Assembly: GCF_934747485.1 (NCBI RefSeq) | Contig: NZ_CAKVGN010000063.1 | Location: forward strand, 1 to 17,761 | DNA length: 17,761 nt | Source of the DNA: an uncultured Brachyspira sp. | Lineage (GTDB): Bacteria > Spirochaetota > Brachyspiria > Brachyspirales > Brachyspiraceae | Direction of reading: 5' to 3' | Shown: positions 7,378-14,388 of the stretch, piece by piece | Position numbering within the stretch: position 1 is the stretch's first letter | Layout: each line of letters starts with the position of its first letter | Made by a program: the position numbers and the translations under genes | Notes under the pieces: model-generated | Seen by the model: the letters and a program-made list of their open reading frames with translations, nothing else | Told to the model about the DNA's origin: nothing | The model's database searches: none

Positions 7378-8196
7378 ATGCTCAAGATTATTGACAAAAT
7401 AAAAAAAGAACATGTATTTGAAGACTTAGAATCAAAAGATAAGGATTCTCTTTTCAAAGCTTTAAGTGAAAAAATAGCTTCTGTTTCTTCACTTTCTACT
7501 GATTCTATATTTGATGCTTTGAAAAAGAGAGAAGATGAGTACACAACTAATATTGGTAATGGCGTTGCAGTTCCGCATGGTAGAATTCAGGGTTATGGTA
7601 AAACTGACATATTTGTAGGTTTCCTAAAAAATGAGATAAACTATGACTCAGATTCTGATGAAAAGAGTCCTGTTAAACTCGTATTTGCTATACTTTCTGA
7701 TCTTGAAAACCCTCAAGATTATCTTTTAAATCTTTCTCAAATATTCTTTTTAGTTAACCAAAAAGAGATATTAGACAAAATAATAGCTACTAAGAATTTT
7801 GAAGAGTTAGAAACTGTATTAGAATCTTTCAAAAAATTAGATGAAAAATTTGAAGCAGAAAAACAAATCAAATTCTTAATCGAACTTGAAAGAGCTGAAA
7901 TACAAATTAAAGCTTATGAACTTTATAGTTCTACTCACTCTCAGCAAAAATCAGATTTAGTTTTAGAAGAGTACAAAAAATATAAAGATACTATTTTAAG
8001 CAAAATTGATGTTGCTGTATTAGAAAACTATAAGAGAATTAAAGAAAATAAAGGTGAAGCTCTTGCAAAAATTGAAAATTATAAATGCAGTGCTTGTAAT
8101 GTAGCTATACCTAAAATGACTGTTAATGAAGTTAGAAGACAGAATCAGATTATTATGTGTTTCCACTGCGGAAGAATATTATTCACTACTGACTAA
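7378..8196 (+). CDS. PTS EIIA (PtsN-like) domain fused to C4 zinc ribbon
   Basis: 272-residue cytoplasmic protein with two recognisable parts. Residues 1-155 match the fructose/nitrogen-type PTS EIIA fold (EIIA-2, PtsN-like), with the phosphorylatable His67 in GVAVPHGR. The second conserved His, usually HL before the LxxLA-like helix, appears to be Tyr115 in DYLLNLSQ. Residues 160-232 are a charged helical linker, probably coiled coil. Residues 235-270 form a C4 zinc ribbon with CSAC (Cys237, Cys240), NEVRRQNQIIM, and CFHCGRILF (Cys261, Cys264), as in the C-terminus of the CT398/HP0958-like family (zf-RING_7). AGGAG lies 5 bases before the ATG. No EIIB or EIIC gene is nearby, so a regulatory PTS role is more likely than sugar uptake. 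The zinc ribbon suggests nucleic-acid or protein binding controlled by phosphorylation; that is inference. The next gene starts 3 bases after the stop. Confidence 0.85.
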   Translation: MLKIIDKIKKEHVFEDLESKDKDSLFKALSEKIASVSSLSTDSIFDALKKREDEYTTNIGNGVAVPHGRIQGYGKTDIFVGFLKNEINYDSDSDEKSPVKLVFAILSDLENPQDYLLNLSQIFFLVNQKEILDKIIATKNFEELETVLESFKKLDEKFEAEKQIKFLIELERAEIQIKAYELYSSTHSQQKSDLVLEEYKKYKDTILSKIDVAVLENYKRIKENKGEALAKIENYKCSACNVAIPKMTVNEVRRQNQIIMCFHCGRILFTTD

Positions 8197-8199
8197 TTA

Positions 8200-8604
8200 A
8201 TGAAAAATAATATTTTTAAAAGAATAGCTAAGGTATTTTTAATAATTTCTTTAGCTATTCTTTATATATCTTGTTCCACTAATAAACCTAGCTCTAACAT
8301 TAAAGAGTTTTTTAATTATCCAAATCCTTTTAATAGTAAAGAAGAAGCATATACTACTTTTAAAGTTTCTATTGATACTGGAGAGATAATAGAAACTAAT
8401 CTTTATATTTATTCTCAAGAGGGTAATTTGGTAGATGAAAAAACTATGACTATATCTACCGACAAAAAGGAAGCTACAGCAATATGGTCTGCTATAGACA
8501 AAAACGGTAATTATTTGCCTCCTTCAATATACACTTCAAAAGTTATTTTAAAAGACAATCAAGACTCCACATTTGTTAGCGAGTTCAAAACTTCTGTAAT
8601 ATAG
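8200..8604 (+). CDS. Lipoprotein with FlgD-like Ig fold
   Basis: 134-residue predicted lipoprotein. The signal peptide runs over residues 1-24 with lipobox YISC, making Cys25 the anchor. The mature part follows the pattern of FlgD-type and gliding or secretion-tail Ig-like domains: NYPNPFNS, then TTFKVSI, LYIYSQEGNLV, ATAIWSAIDKNGNYLPPSIYTSKVIL. Such single domains act as beta-sandwich modules in cell-envelope proteins; here nothing else is attached, so the partner is unknown. It starts only 3 bases after the stop of the EIIA/zinc-ribbon gene and has no obvious ribosome-binding site of its own, which points to translational coupling in a two-gene operon. The composite repeat begins about 50 bases past its stop codon. 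Confidence 0.75.
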   Translation: MKNNIFKRIAKVFLIISLAILYISCSTNKPSSNIKEFFNYPNPFNSKEEAYTTFKVSIDTGEIIETNLYIYSQEGNLVDEKTMTISTDKKEATAIWSAIDKNGNYLPPSIYTSKVILKDNQDSTFVSEFKTSVI

Positions 8605-8654
8605 TTGTTGATTTATATATTAAGAAATTTTAGTTCATCAAAAACATATTTTAG

Positions 8655-8916
8655 TTTTTTATTTGTGGTGGCTTTGCCCCCACACCCCCACTTCTTTTGG
8701 CGACCGAAGGAAGTACCTGTGGGTATGACCCAAAGAAGCAAAAGGACTGCATTTTTATACGAAACAATAGTGTTATGTTATATTTAATACATATTCTTAA
8801 AATATTAAGCTGTAGTATATGCGTTTTTTGTAACTTTTTGACGAAGTCTGCACCGCGGCCGAAGGGAGTACCTTTAGGTGCGAAGGCGGGAAAAAGTTGA
8901 ATAAAAAAACTTATAT
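8655..8916 (-). repeat. GC-richer composite repeat, copy 1 (inverted)
   Basis: Fills most of the convergent gap 8605-8977. Read on minus it has the same order as 13663-13970: block B (8916-8834, nearly identical over about 80 bp to 13666-13747), an AT-rich middle, then block A (8745-8655, matching 13889-13968). Compared with that copy, it lacks a segment of about 23 bases holding the TATCC-GAA-GGATA hairpin and one of about 25 bases holding GGGTACGCTTCGCAGG. Short ORFs in all frames here have no ribosome-binding sites and are not credible genes. Confidence 0.85.
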
Positions 8917-8977
8917 GACAAAATATAGTTATTTCACAAAAAATCAAGAAAATATATTTGTTTCCGTATAACTATTT

Positions 8978-10012
8978 TTAATAAATAGAATTAAGTTTGC
9001 CGTAGGTAATAGACTTATGAAGTTTTATAGCCTCAGAGTCTGTAAGATGTGCTACATAGTCTTTTACTAATTCTTCATTGCTGCTATACGGTATATCTGC
9101 TTTTTTAAATAATTTATCTTCTTCTATAATTTCTAAATGTTTTAATAAATATTCAAATATAGTAGATATTATTCTGTTTACCCTATCAACATCTTCCAAT
9201 ATTTCTTTACTTTCATAAACCTTTTTAAACATAAAAGCCCTTAAATCATTAATAGCATTTAAAACTTTTGCATCTATATCTATATACATTTTTTCTATAC
9301 TAGCATTAATCACTCCCATTATCATAGTATCAGCCCTCTCACCGTAACTCTTACCAAGAACATTTATTATATCTTTTGGTATATCATGATAATCTAAAAG
9401 TCCATATCTTATAGCATCATCAACATCATGATTAGCATAAGCTATAGTATCGGCAATTCTCACAATCATACCCTCATTAGTTGAAGGTCCTGATGAATCT
9501 GTAAGAAGTTTTCCTGTTTTTCCTTTAGTGTGTTTTAATATACCGTCTCTCACTTCAAATGTTAGGTTTAGTCCTTTGCCTTTTTCCAAATGTTCTATTA
9601 CTCTAAGCGACTGCACAGAATGATGAAAGCCTTTGAAATATTTTGATATAGCTTTCTCTCCAGCATGTCCAAATGGTGAGTGCCCCAAATCATGTCCTAA
9701 TGCTATGGCTTCTGTTAAATCTTCATTGAGTCTTAGTACTCTTGCGATACTTCTTGCTATTTGCATAACTTCTAATGTATGTGTGAGTCTTGTTCTAAAA
9801 TCTCCAACAGAAAGCATTATTACTTGTGCTTTATCTTTTAACCTTCTAAAATATTCGCTATGTATGATTCTATCTCTGTCTTGCATATAAAGTGTTCTTA
9901 TATCATCTTCTTCTCTTGGATGTTGGCAGCCTTTGCTATTTGAAGAAAATGATGCTGCAGGAGACAAAAAACTTCTTTCTCTTGTTTCTATATCTAATCT
10001 TATTGTTCTCAA
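8978..10012 (-). CDS. dgt: dGTPase-family dNTP triphosphohydrolase
   Basis: HD-domain deoxynucleoside triphosphate triphosphohydrolase, dGTPase-like subfamily, which cleaves dNTP to deoxynucleoside and triphosphate and controls nucleotide pools. I start it at TTG 10012 (344 aa): AAGGA is 8 bases upstream, and the protein then begins MRTIRLDIETRERSFLSPAA, in register with family members. A TTG two codons earlier is too close to the ribosome-binding site. Seen in order: SFSSNSKG, REEDDIRT, DRDRIIHSEYFRRLKDKAQV, RLTHTLEV with His78, GHDLGHSPFGHAGE with the HD pair His107-Asp108 and His111, and a later IADTIAYANHDVDDA carrying the final metal Asp. All expected metal ligands are present. Length is typical for the short bacterial form. 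Monocistronic, with composite repeats in both flanking gaps. Confidence 0.9.
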   Translation of the reverse strand: MRTIRLDIETRERSFLSPAASFSSNSKGCQHPREEDDIRTLYMQDRDRIIHSEYFRRLKDKAQVIMLSVGDFRTRLTHTLEVMQIARSIARVLRLNEDLTEAIALGHDLGHSPFGHAGEKAISKYFKGFHHSVQSLRVIEHLEKGKGLNLTFEVRDGILKHTKGKTGKLLTDSSGPSTNEGMIVRIADTIAYANHDVDDAIRYGLLDYHDIPKDIINVLGKSYGERADTMIMGVINASIEKMYIDIDAKVLNAINDLRAFMFKKVYESKEILEDVDRVNRIISTIFEYLLKHLEIIEEDKLFKKADIPYSSNEELVKDYVAHLTDSEAIKLHKSITYGKLNSIY

Positions 10013-10048
10013 AATCAATATCCTTTTTATATATTATGTTAATATTAC

Positions 10049-10077
10049 ATTATAATAAAAAAAATACAATTATATAA
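10049..10077 (-). promoter_or_regulatory. Tentative promoter of the dNTPase gene
   Basis: On minus, TTATAT (10077-10072) precedes a consensus TATAAT (10054-10049) by 17 bases. Predicted start near 10042 gives a leader of about 30 bases. The -10 is good and the -35 poor. Confidence 0.3.
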
Positions 10078-10178
10078 AATATTTGATGTGTTATAAACTA
10101 ATGTATATTGTGACAATATTATAGATTTTATTTTTATAGTTGTAATGTGTATTTTAAATTTGTAAATTTCTTATTGTT

Positions 10179-10332
10179 CTTTTTCCCGCAGCAAAAAGAA
10201 CCAAAAAGTGCAAATTATTTAATTTTATACGGATATTTATAAAATATTATATAATACCTAGGTACTTACTTTGGTTGACAAAAGAAGTGGGGTTCTACCC
10301 TGCGGGTACGCTTCACAGGGTGGCTAGTCCCC
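10179..10332 (+). repeat. Composite repeat, copy 2 (partial, direct)
   Basis: Lies in the 10013-10460 gap, just downstream of the restriction-modification gene. It keeps only a trace of block B (CTTTTTCCCGC), then matches copy 3 over 10205-10260 against 13771-13826 and again over 10280-10320 against 13917-13957. The stretch of copy 3 between these two blocks, with its hairpins, is missing. Orientation is the same as copy 3. The rest of the gap is AT-rich with no gene. Confidence 0.8.
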
Positions 10333-10460
10333 GAAAATAATAGCAACATAAAAACTAATTTTGACAAAACGTAAAATTTTTAGTATATATATAATTAATT
10401 TATATATATTTTCAAGCATTATAATAAAACATTTTTAGCCTTATCAATCAAAGTTTTTAA

Positions 10461-13400
10461 TTATTTTAACTTTTTAAGCCTCTCAAAAATATCAACACTT
10501 TCTATACTTATAGCAACTATTCTCGGTATAATGTCAAGAAGATATGAACGAATAGAAACCCAATCATAATTTGTAAGGTCATTGTCTATTAATGTTTTAT
10601 GATGAAGTTCCTTTTCAGGCTTTAACTTTTTAGGCTTATAATAATCGCATATCCAATCTAAAGCCGACCTGCTTCCTATTTTATAATCAAACGCTTTTGG
10701 CGGTATGTTTTTTATAATGTTTTTTGAGTCTAGTATTATTGCAGCTGTTTCTTTATTTAGTTTTAGGAAGTCGAAGAAATCATTTTTATTAGGGCTGTCT
10801 ATTTTTTCAGGAATGTAGTTTAAATCGCTTTCTATTTGTAAATTGCTGTATGGTTCTATGTTTTCAAAATTAGTCTGAAGTTCAATGAGCCTTTTTCCGA
10901 GAGCAGCGAACTCTTTAAAATTGCTGTAAAGCGGTATTCGAGGATAGTCAGTTTTAAGATTATCTTCGTATTTTTGTTGGTAGCTAGGAGATGATAGCAC
11001 AGCATGACAATAAGCAAAAATGTTTTCAGGGGTAGCTAATTCTTTGTATTTTTGTTCGAATATTTTCAGAGCATAATCAGTGATATTGAGTGTAGGCTCT
11101 TCGGTGTTGTATATATAGAAAGGTACTATATGAGCTCCTCCATTTCCTCCGCCTATATTAAATTTATAATCTGATAATGTATCAGTAACTATAGGATTTA
11201 AAGTTGGATTTGGAATATTATTGAATGCTAAGGCAATATTATTAGAATTTTCATTTGGAAATATTTTTTTATTCTGATAAGGTCTCTGCATTATAGGATA
11301 ATCAAAATAAGTATAATTTTTTATAAATGGTCTATAGAAACATTTTCTAATATATTCTATGTTAAAATCTATTTCCTTATTTTTTATCATATAGTCTTTT
11401 GTATCGCCAACCCATTTTATAGAATAGTCTAATTTATTATTCATCTCGGCATCATTCAATTCTCTGTCAGCCCATTTTTTTCTTTCTTTATTATAAACTT
11501 TCAAAAAATATTTTATTTTCTTTTCAAGCTGTTTTTCATCAAAATCATAAGCCCAATCATCTCTTGCAGTTAATGCCCCTAAACTAAACATTTTAAAAAT
11601 TGCTTTTTGTTCTATGCCTTTACCAACCTTTTGATTTTTTACGTTTTTGTCTATCAATGCTATATGCTCATAAAAGTCGTTATCTGTTTGGTTTAGCCAT
11701 TGTCCTTTATCTGTCGGCACTATGTCTTCAAAATCTATTTCTGAAAGTTTTTTTATTTCAGACAAATTCAAAAGTTTTTCATATCTTCCCAAGCTGCCGC
11801 CTATGTTATAATATTTTATATCTGCTTTTTTATCTGCTGCTTTTATTTTGGCGTCTTTTATTAAAAACATTATAGCAACACCTGTTTGTATATTAAAAAT
11901 ATTTTCGCCTTCTCTTTTATCTTTTTTTCTTAAGTTGCCTTTTAAATCTACTATGTAAATATAATCAAAATCTTTCTGCACGCTTATTCTAAATCCGTCA
12001 TCTTGCTTTGAATCTAAATAGGCATTATTTGTGATAAATGCTATTATGCCGTTGTCATCGCTTTTTATTCTGTCGCTTGCCCATCTTATAAATCTTTTAT
12101 ACATGTCATATTGTTTAGTTTTTTGGGCTTTGCTGTTGGCTATATATGTTAATTGTATTCTTTTATCAAGCTCTTTATAAATTTTATTTTTATTATTATC
12201 ATTCTCGCTTTTTTGATTGGCATTATACGGAGGATTTCCTATTATTAAATTGATTTTTTTCTTATACTGTTTTATAGCCCTCTCCACATTTTCGCTGCTG
12301 AACTGCTCCATTTCAAAGAGTCCGCCCGATTTTCGGCTTTTTATCTGAAACTCCAAAGTATCCAAAAAACACATATTCTCAAATATTTCATAGCTGTTCA
12401 TCTTTTCAAAATATGCATTTTCTATATTAAGGTTTGAAATATAATAGGGCATTATATCAATTTCATTAGAGAATAATTCATTTTTGTATTTATATTCCAA
12501 ATCTTTACTATTTATATTGTTAATTATATCAGCCATAAATATTCCAGTGCCTGAACAAGGGTCTAATATATTAACATCTTTGCTGTGAAGTTTTTTATTA
12601 AAATGTTTATATAGAAGTTCATCAGAAGCCCTCACCATAAATTTTACCACTTCTATAGGTGTATATTCTATTCCCTGTATATCTGCTTTTTTTTGATTCA
12701 ATGCCTTATAAAAGTCAGAGTAAAAAGTTTTTAATATATCCTGTTTATCGTCCTTACTCATCAAAGCTATATATTTTACAAGTGATTCCATATAAGAGCT
12801 TATTTTTATGCTTATCTCTGCACTTTTTTTATTTATATGAGTTAAAATATTTTCTATTGAATTGGATATAATATTATTTCTATGGAAGTTTTGATTATGA
12901 AACAGCATTGCAAATATATCTCTTGTAAGCATATGCTGAATTATCATTTCTATTGCTGTTTCTTCAGTTATTTCTGCATTTATACTTCTAACGCACATTT
13001 CTGTAAAGTCTATTAAATCATCTCTAAAGCCTTTATTATTTTTTCTTTCATTTTTAAAAAACTCTCTCAAATCATCTGCCAAATCGGGTAGTATTTTTTT
13101 CAAATTGCTGAATGCATCATAAAATTCTCTGTAGGCATTAGGCACAAAGCTGACAAATTTTAAAAGAGTTTCATGCAAAGCATTACTGTCTTTCATATCA
13201 ATAGTTTCTATTCTTCTGCCTTCTTGATATAATGCTAATGTCTTAGAGTTTTCAAATATAGTATTATCTAGAGGGTATCCTTTTTTTATTTTGCTGTCTA
13301 TTTCTTTTTCAAAGTCATCTTTTTCATCTTTATTTTCTATCCAGCCTATAACCATACTGTCTTTTTTTATTCTTCCGTCTGGGTATACTTTTTTATTATT

Positions 13401-13565
13401 TTGTGCATACTCTTTTATTTCTCTCTCTATTTTTAAGCCTTTTTCACCTGCATAAATTTTTAAAAGTTCATAAAAAAACTCTCTTATATTCTGCTCGTTA
13501 CTGCTTCCAGATAATTTTGCTTCTTCTATTTGTTTATAATAATTTTCTATTGAGGCTATAGACAT
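10461..13565 (-). CDS. Single-chain restriction-modification enzyme, type IIG/ISP-like
   Basis: 1034-residue adenine methyltransferase-nuclease fusion. The N-terminus carries a PD-(D/E)xK-like nuclease signature, YPDGRIKKD (61-69) then IGWIENKDE (73-81), giving Asp63, Glu77 and Lys79. A helical linker follows to about 290. The N6-adenine methyltransferase core has motif I DPCSGTGIF (335-343) and motif IV GNPPYNAN (443-450, the NPPY of the gamma/Eco57I-type class). The C-terminal region (about 805-1034) has hallmarks of the type ISP C-terminal specificity domain: FAYCHAVLSSPSYQQKY, KTDYPRIPLY and YKIGSRSALDWICDYY. The helicase domain of true type ISP enzymes such as LlaBIII is absent, so type IIG behaviour (cut near an asymmetric site, methylate one strand) is the better guess. 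No separate specificity, methylase or helicase gene is adjacent. It has no frameshift and looks intact. Composite repeats sit on both sides. Recognition site unknown. Confidence 0.88.
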   Translation of the reverse strand: MSIASIENYYKQIEEAKLSGSSNEQNIREFFYELLKIYAGEKGLKIEREIKEYAQNNKKVYPDGRIKKDSMVIGWIENKDEKDDFEKEIDSKIKKGYPLDNTIFENSKTLALYQEGRRIETIDMKDSNALHETLLKFVSFVPNAYREFYDAFSNLKKILPDLADDLREFFKNERKNNKGFRDDLIDFTEMCVRSINAEITEETAIEMIIQHMLTRDIFAMLFHNQNFHRNNIISNSIENILTHINKKSAEISIKISSYMESLVKYIALMSKDDKQDILKTFYSDFYKALNQKKADIQGIEYTPIEVVKFMVRASDELLYKHFNKKLHSKDVNILDPCSGTGIFMADIINNINSKDLEYKYKNELFSNEIDIMPYYISNLNIENAYFEKMNSYEIFENMCFLDTLEFQIKSRKSGGLFEMEQFSSENVERAIKQYKKKINLIIGNPPYNANQKSENDNNKNKIYKELDKRIQLTYIANSKAQKTKQYDMYKRFIRWASDRIKSDDNGIIAFITNNAYLDSKQDDGFRISVQKDFDYIYIVDLKGNLRKKDKREGENIFNIQTGVAIMFLIKDAKIKAADKKADIKYYNIGGSLGRYEKLLNLSEIKKLSEIDFEDIVPTDKGQWLNQTDNDFYEHIALIDKNVKNQKVGKGIEQKAIFKMFSLGALTARDDWAYDFDEKQLEKKIKYFLKVYNKERKKWADRELNDAEMNNKLDYSIKWVGDTKDYMIKNKEIDFNIEYIRKCFYRPFIKNYTYFDYPIMQRPYQNKKIFPNENSNNIALAFNNIPNPTLNPIVTDTLSDYKFNIGGGNGGAHIVPFYIYNTEEPTLNITDYALKIFEQKYKELATPENIFAYCHAVLSSPSYQQKYEDNLKTDYPRIPLYSNFKEFAALGKRLIELQTNFENIEPYSNLQIESDLNYIPEKIDSPNKNDFFDFLKLNKETAAIILDSKNIIKNIPPKAFDYKIGSRSALDWICDYYKPKKLKPEKELHHKTLIDNDLTNYDWVSIRSYLLDIIPRIVAISIESVDIFERLKKLK

Positions 13566-13599
13566 TATGCATTAAACTCCAATATGTATTTATAACTAT

Positions 13600-13628
13600 A
13601 TTACAGTATATTTGATATAAAAAAGCAA
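13600..13628 (-). promoter_or_regulatory. Tentative promoter of the restriction-modification gene
   Basis: On minus, TTGCTT (13628-13623), 17 bases, TGTAAT (13605-13600). Predicted start near 13593, leader about 28 bases; GGAG then lies 11 bases before the ATG at 13565. Confidence 0.3.
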
Positions 13629-13662
13629 TTATTTTAATTTTTTATAGCTAAACAACTATTTT

Positions 13663-13970
13663 TTATATAAGTTTTTTATTCAACTTTTTCCCGCCTTCGC
13701 ACCTAAAGGTACTCCCTTCGGTCGCGGTGCGGACTTCGTCAAAGTTTTTGCCATTCTGGCACGCTTCGCGAAAGTGCAAATTATTTTATACGGTAGGAAT
13801 ATTCATAAAATATTATATAATACCTATTTTTGAATTAAAAATATAGTCTTTCGCGAAGCGTATCCGAAGGATATGAGCTTCTTTGGGTCATACCAAAGGT
13901 ACTTCCTACGGTCGCAAAAAGAAGTGGGGTTTTACCTTGTGGGTACGCTTCGCAGGGGGCAAAGCCCCAA
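13663..13970 (+). repeat. GC-richer composite repeat, copy 3 (longest)
   Basis: Occupies most of the 13566-14082 gap between the divergent restriction-modification and small membrane-protein genes. Block B (13666-13750) and block A (13889-13968) flank a middle part. Hairpins seen include TATCC-GAA-GGATA (13861-13873) and GGGGC-AAA-GCCCC (13956-13968), plus a facing pair CGCTTCGCGAAAG (13762-13774) and CTTTCGCGAAGCG (13848-13860). A module close to AAAGGTACTYCCTWCGGTCGC occurs in both block B and block A. Its G+C content is well above that of flanking DNA. No start codon with ribosome-binding site is present, so I treat it as non-coding. Confidence 0.85.
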
Positions 13971-14047
13971 ATATTAAAATAAAATATTAATTTTATTTTT
14001 GATAATTTATAATTGTATATAATCAAAAATACAACCATATAAAATAT

Positions 14048-14075
14048 TTGACATAATACATATATATATTATAAT
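14048..14075 (+). promoter_or_regulatory. Consensus sigma-70 promoter, likely leaderless transcript
   Basis: TTGACA (14048-14053), 16 bases, TATAAT (14070-14075): both hexamers match consensus exactly. The usual start point, about 7 bases after the -10, falls at 14082-14083, on or beside the ATG of the next gene, and no Shine-Dalgarno sequence precedes that ATG. Confidence 0.65.
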
Positions 14076-14082
14076 TTTAGCT

Positions 14083-14370
14083 ATGAGTAAATATATTGTT
14101 ATACATAAGATAATTAATGCTTCTATATTTATGCTTTTTCCTATAGCAGCATTTATAATAATGGCACATAAGAATCTTACTTCTGGATTTAATTTAGTAA
14201 TGTTAATTTTATTAAATGTTATAGAGATAGGTATTTTCATTTCTTTTATAGCCGTATCTGCAAGATGCGATTGGGGTACTAGAAAACAGCATGCATTAGT
14301 AAAGGCTTTAATTTCTTTATCTATATATGTTTTAATAATATTATTTACATTGATGATTATCATTTTCTAA
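14083..14370 (+). CDS. Small membrane protein of unknown function
   Basis: 95-residue integral membrane protein that I do not recognise. Three hydrophobic segments are visible: about 8-29, 38-60 and 73-95. The loop between the second and third is charged (ARCDWGTRKQHALVKA) and, by the positive-inside rule, cytoplasmic. The protein ends inside or just after the last segment. There is no ribosome-binding site before the ATG at 14083, and a perfect-consensus promoter would start the transcript at this codon, so leaderless translation is plausible. The next in-frame ATG (14131) also lacks a Shine-Dalgarno sequence and would remove most of the first segment. It is followed 18 bases later by waaA, most likely in the same transcript. 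A role in the envelope fits that partner but is unproven. Confidence 0.65.
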   Translation: MSKYIVIHKIINASIFMLFPIAAFIIMAHKNLTSGFNLVMLILLNVIEIGIFISFIAVSARCDWGTRKQHALVKALISLSIYVLIILFTLMIIIF

Positions 14371-14388
14371 TTGTTGGAAAGTTTTATA

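Noticed and set aside
8605..8947. Overlapping short ORFs on both strands
   Set aside because: All lie in composite repeat copy 1; the higher G+C simply lacks stops. No start signals or protein family features.
12687..12694. Run of eight A on the coding strand of the restriction-modification gene as a phase-variation tract
   Set aside because: Runs of this length are common in such AT-rich DNA, and this one encodes ordinary Lys codons in a conserved position.
11600..12871. Plus-strand ORFs inside the restriction-modification gene
   Set aside because: Antisense shadows rich in Leu, Phe and Ser, without start signals, opposite conserved methyltransferase motifs.
10461..13565. PglX (BREX) or DISARM methyltransferase
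   Set aside because: No companion BREX or DISARM genes are adjacent, and the C-terminus matches the type ISP pattern, with a nuclease-like N-terminus.
8655..13970. CRISPR array
   Set aside because: The repeats are few, long, unequal and not regularly spaced, and no cas gene is present.
13835..14038. Minus-strand ORF of 67 codons
   Set aside because: Repeat-derived and lacking a ribosome-binding site; its frame is not kept in the other repeat copies.
14007..14363. 118-codon minus-strand ORF opposite the small membrane protein gene
   Set aside because: Antisense to a gene with a strong promoter; hydrophobic content mirrors the membrane segments of the sense strand.
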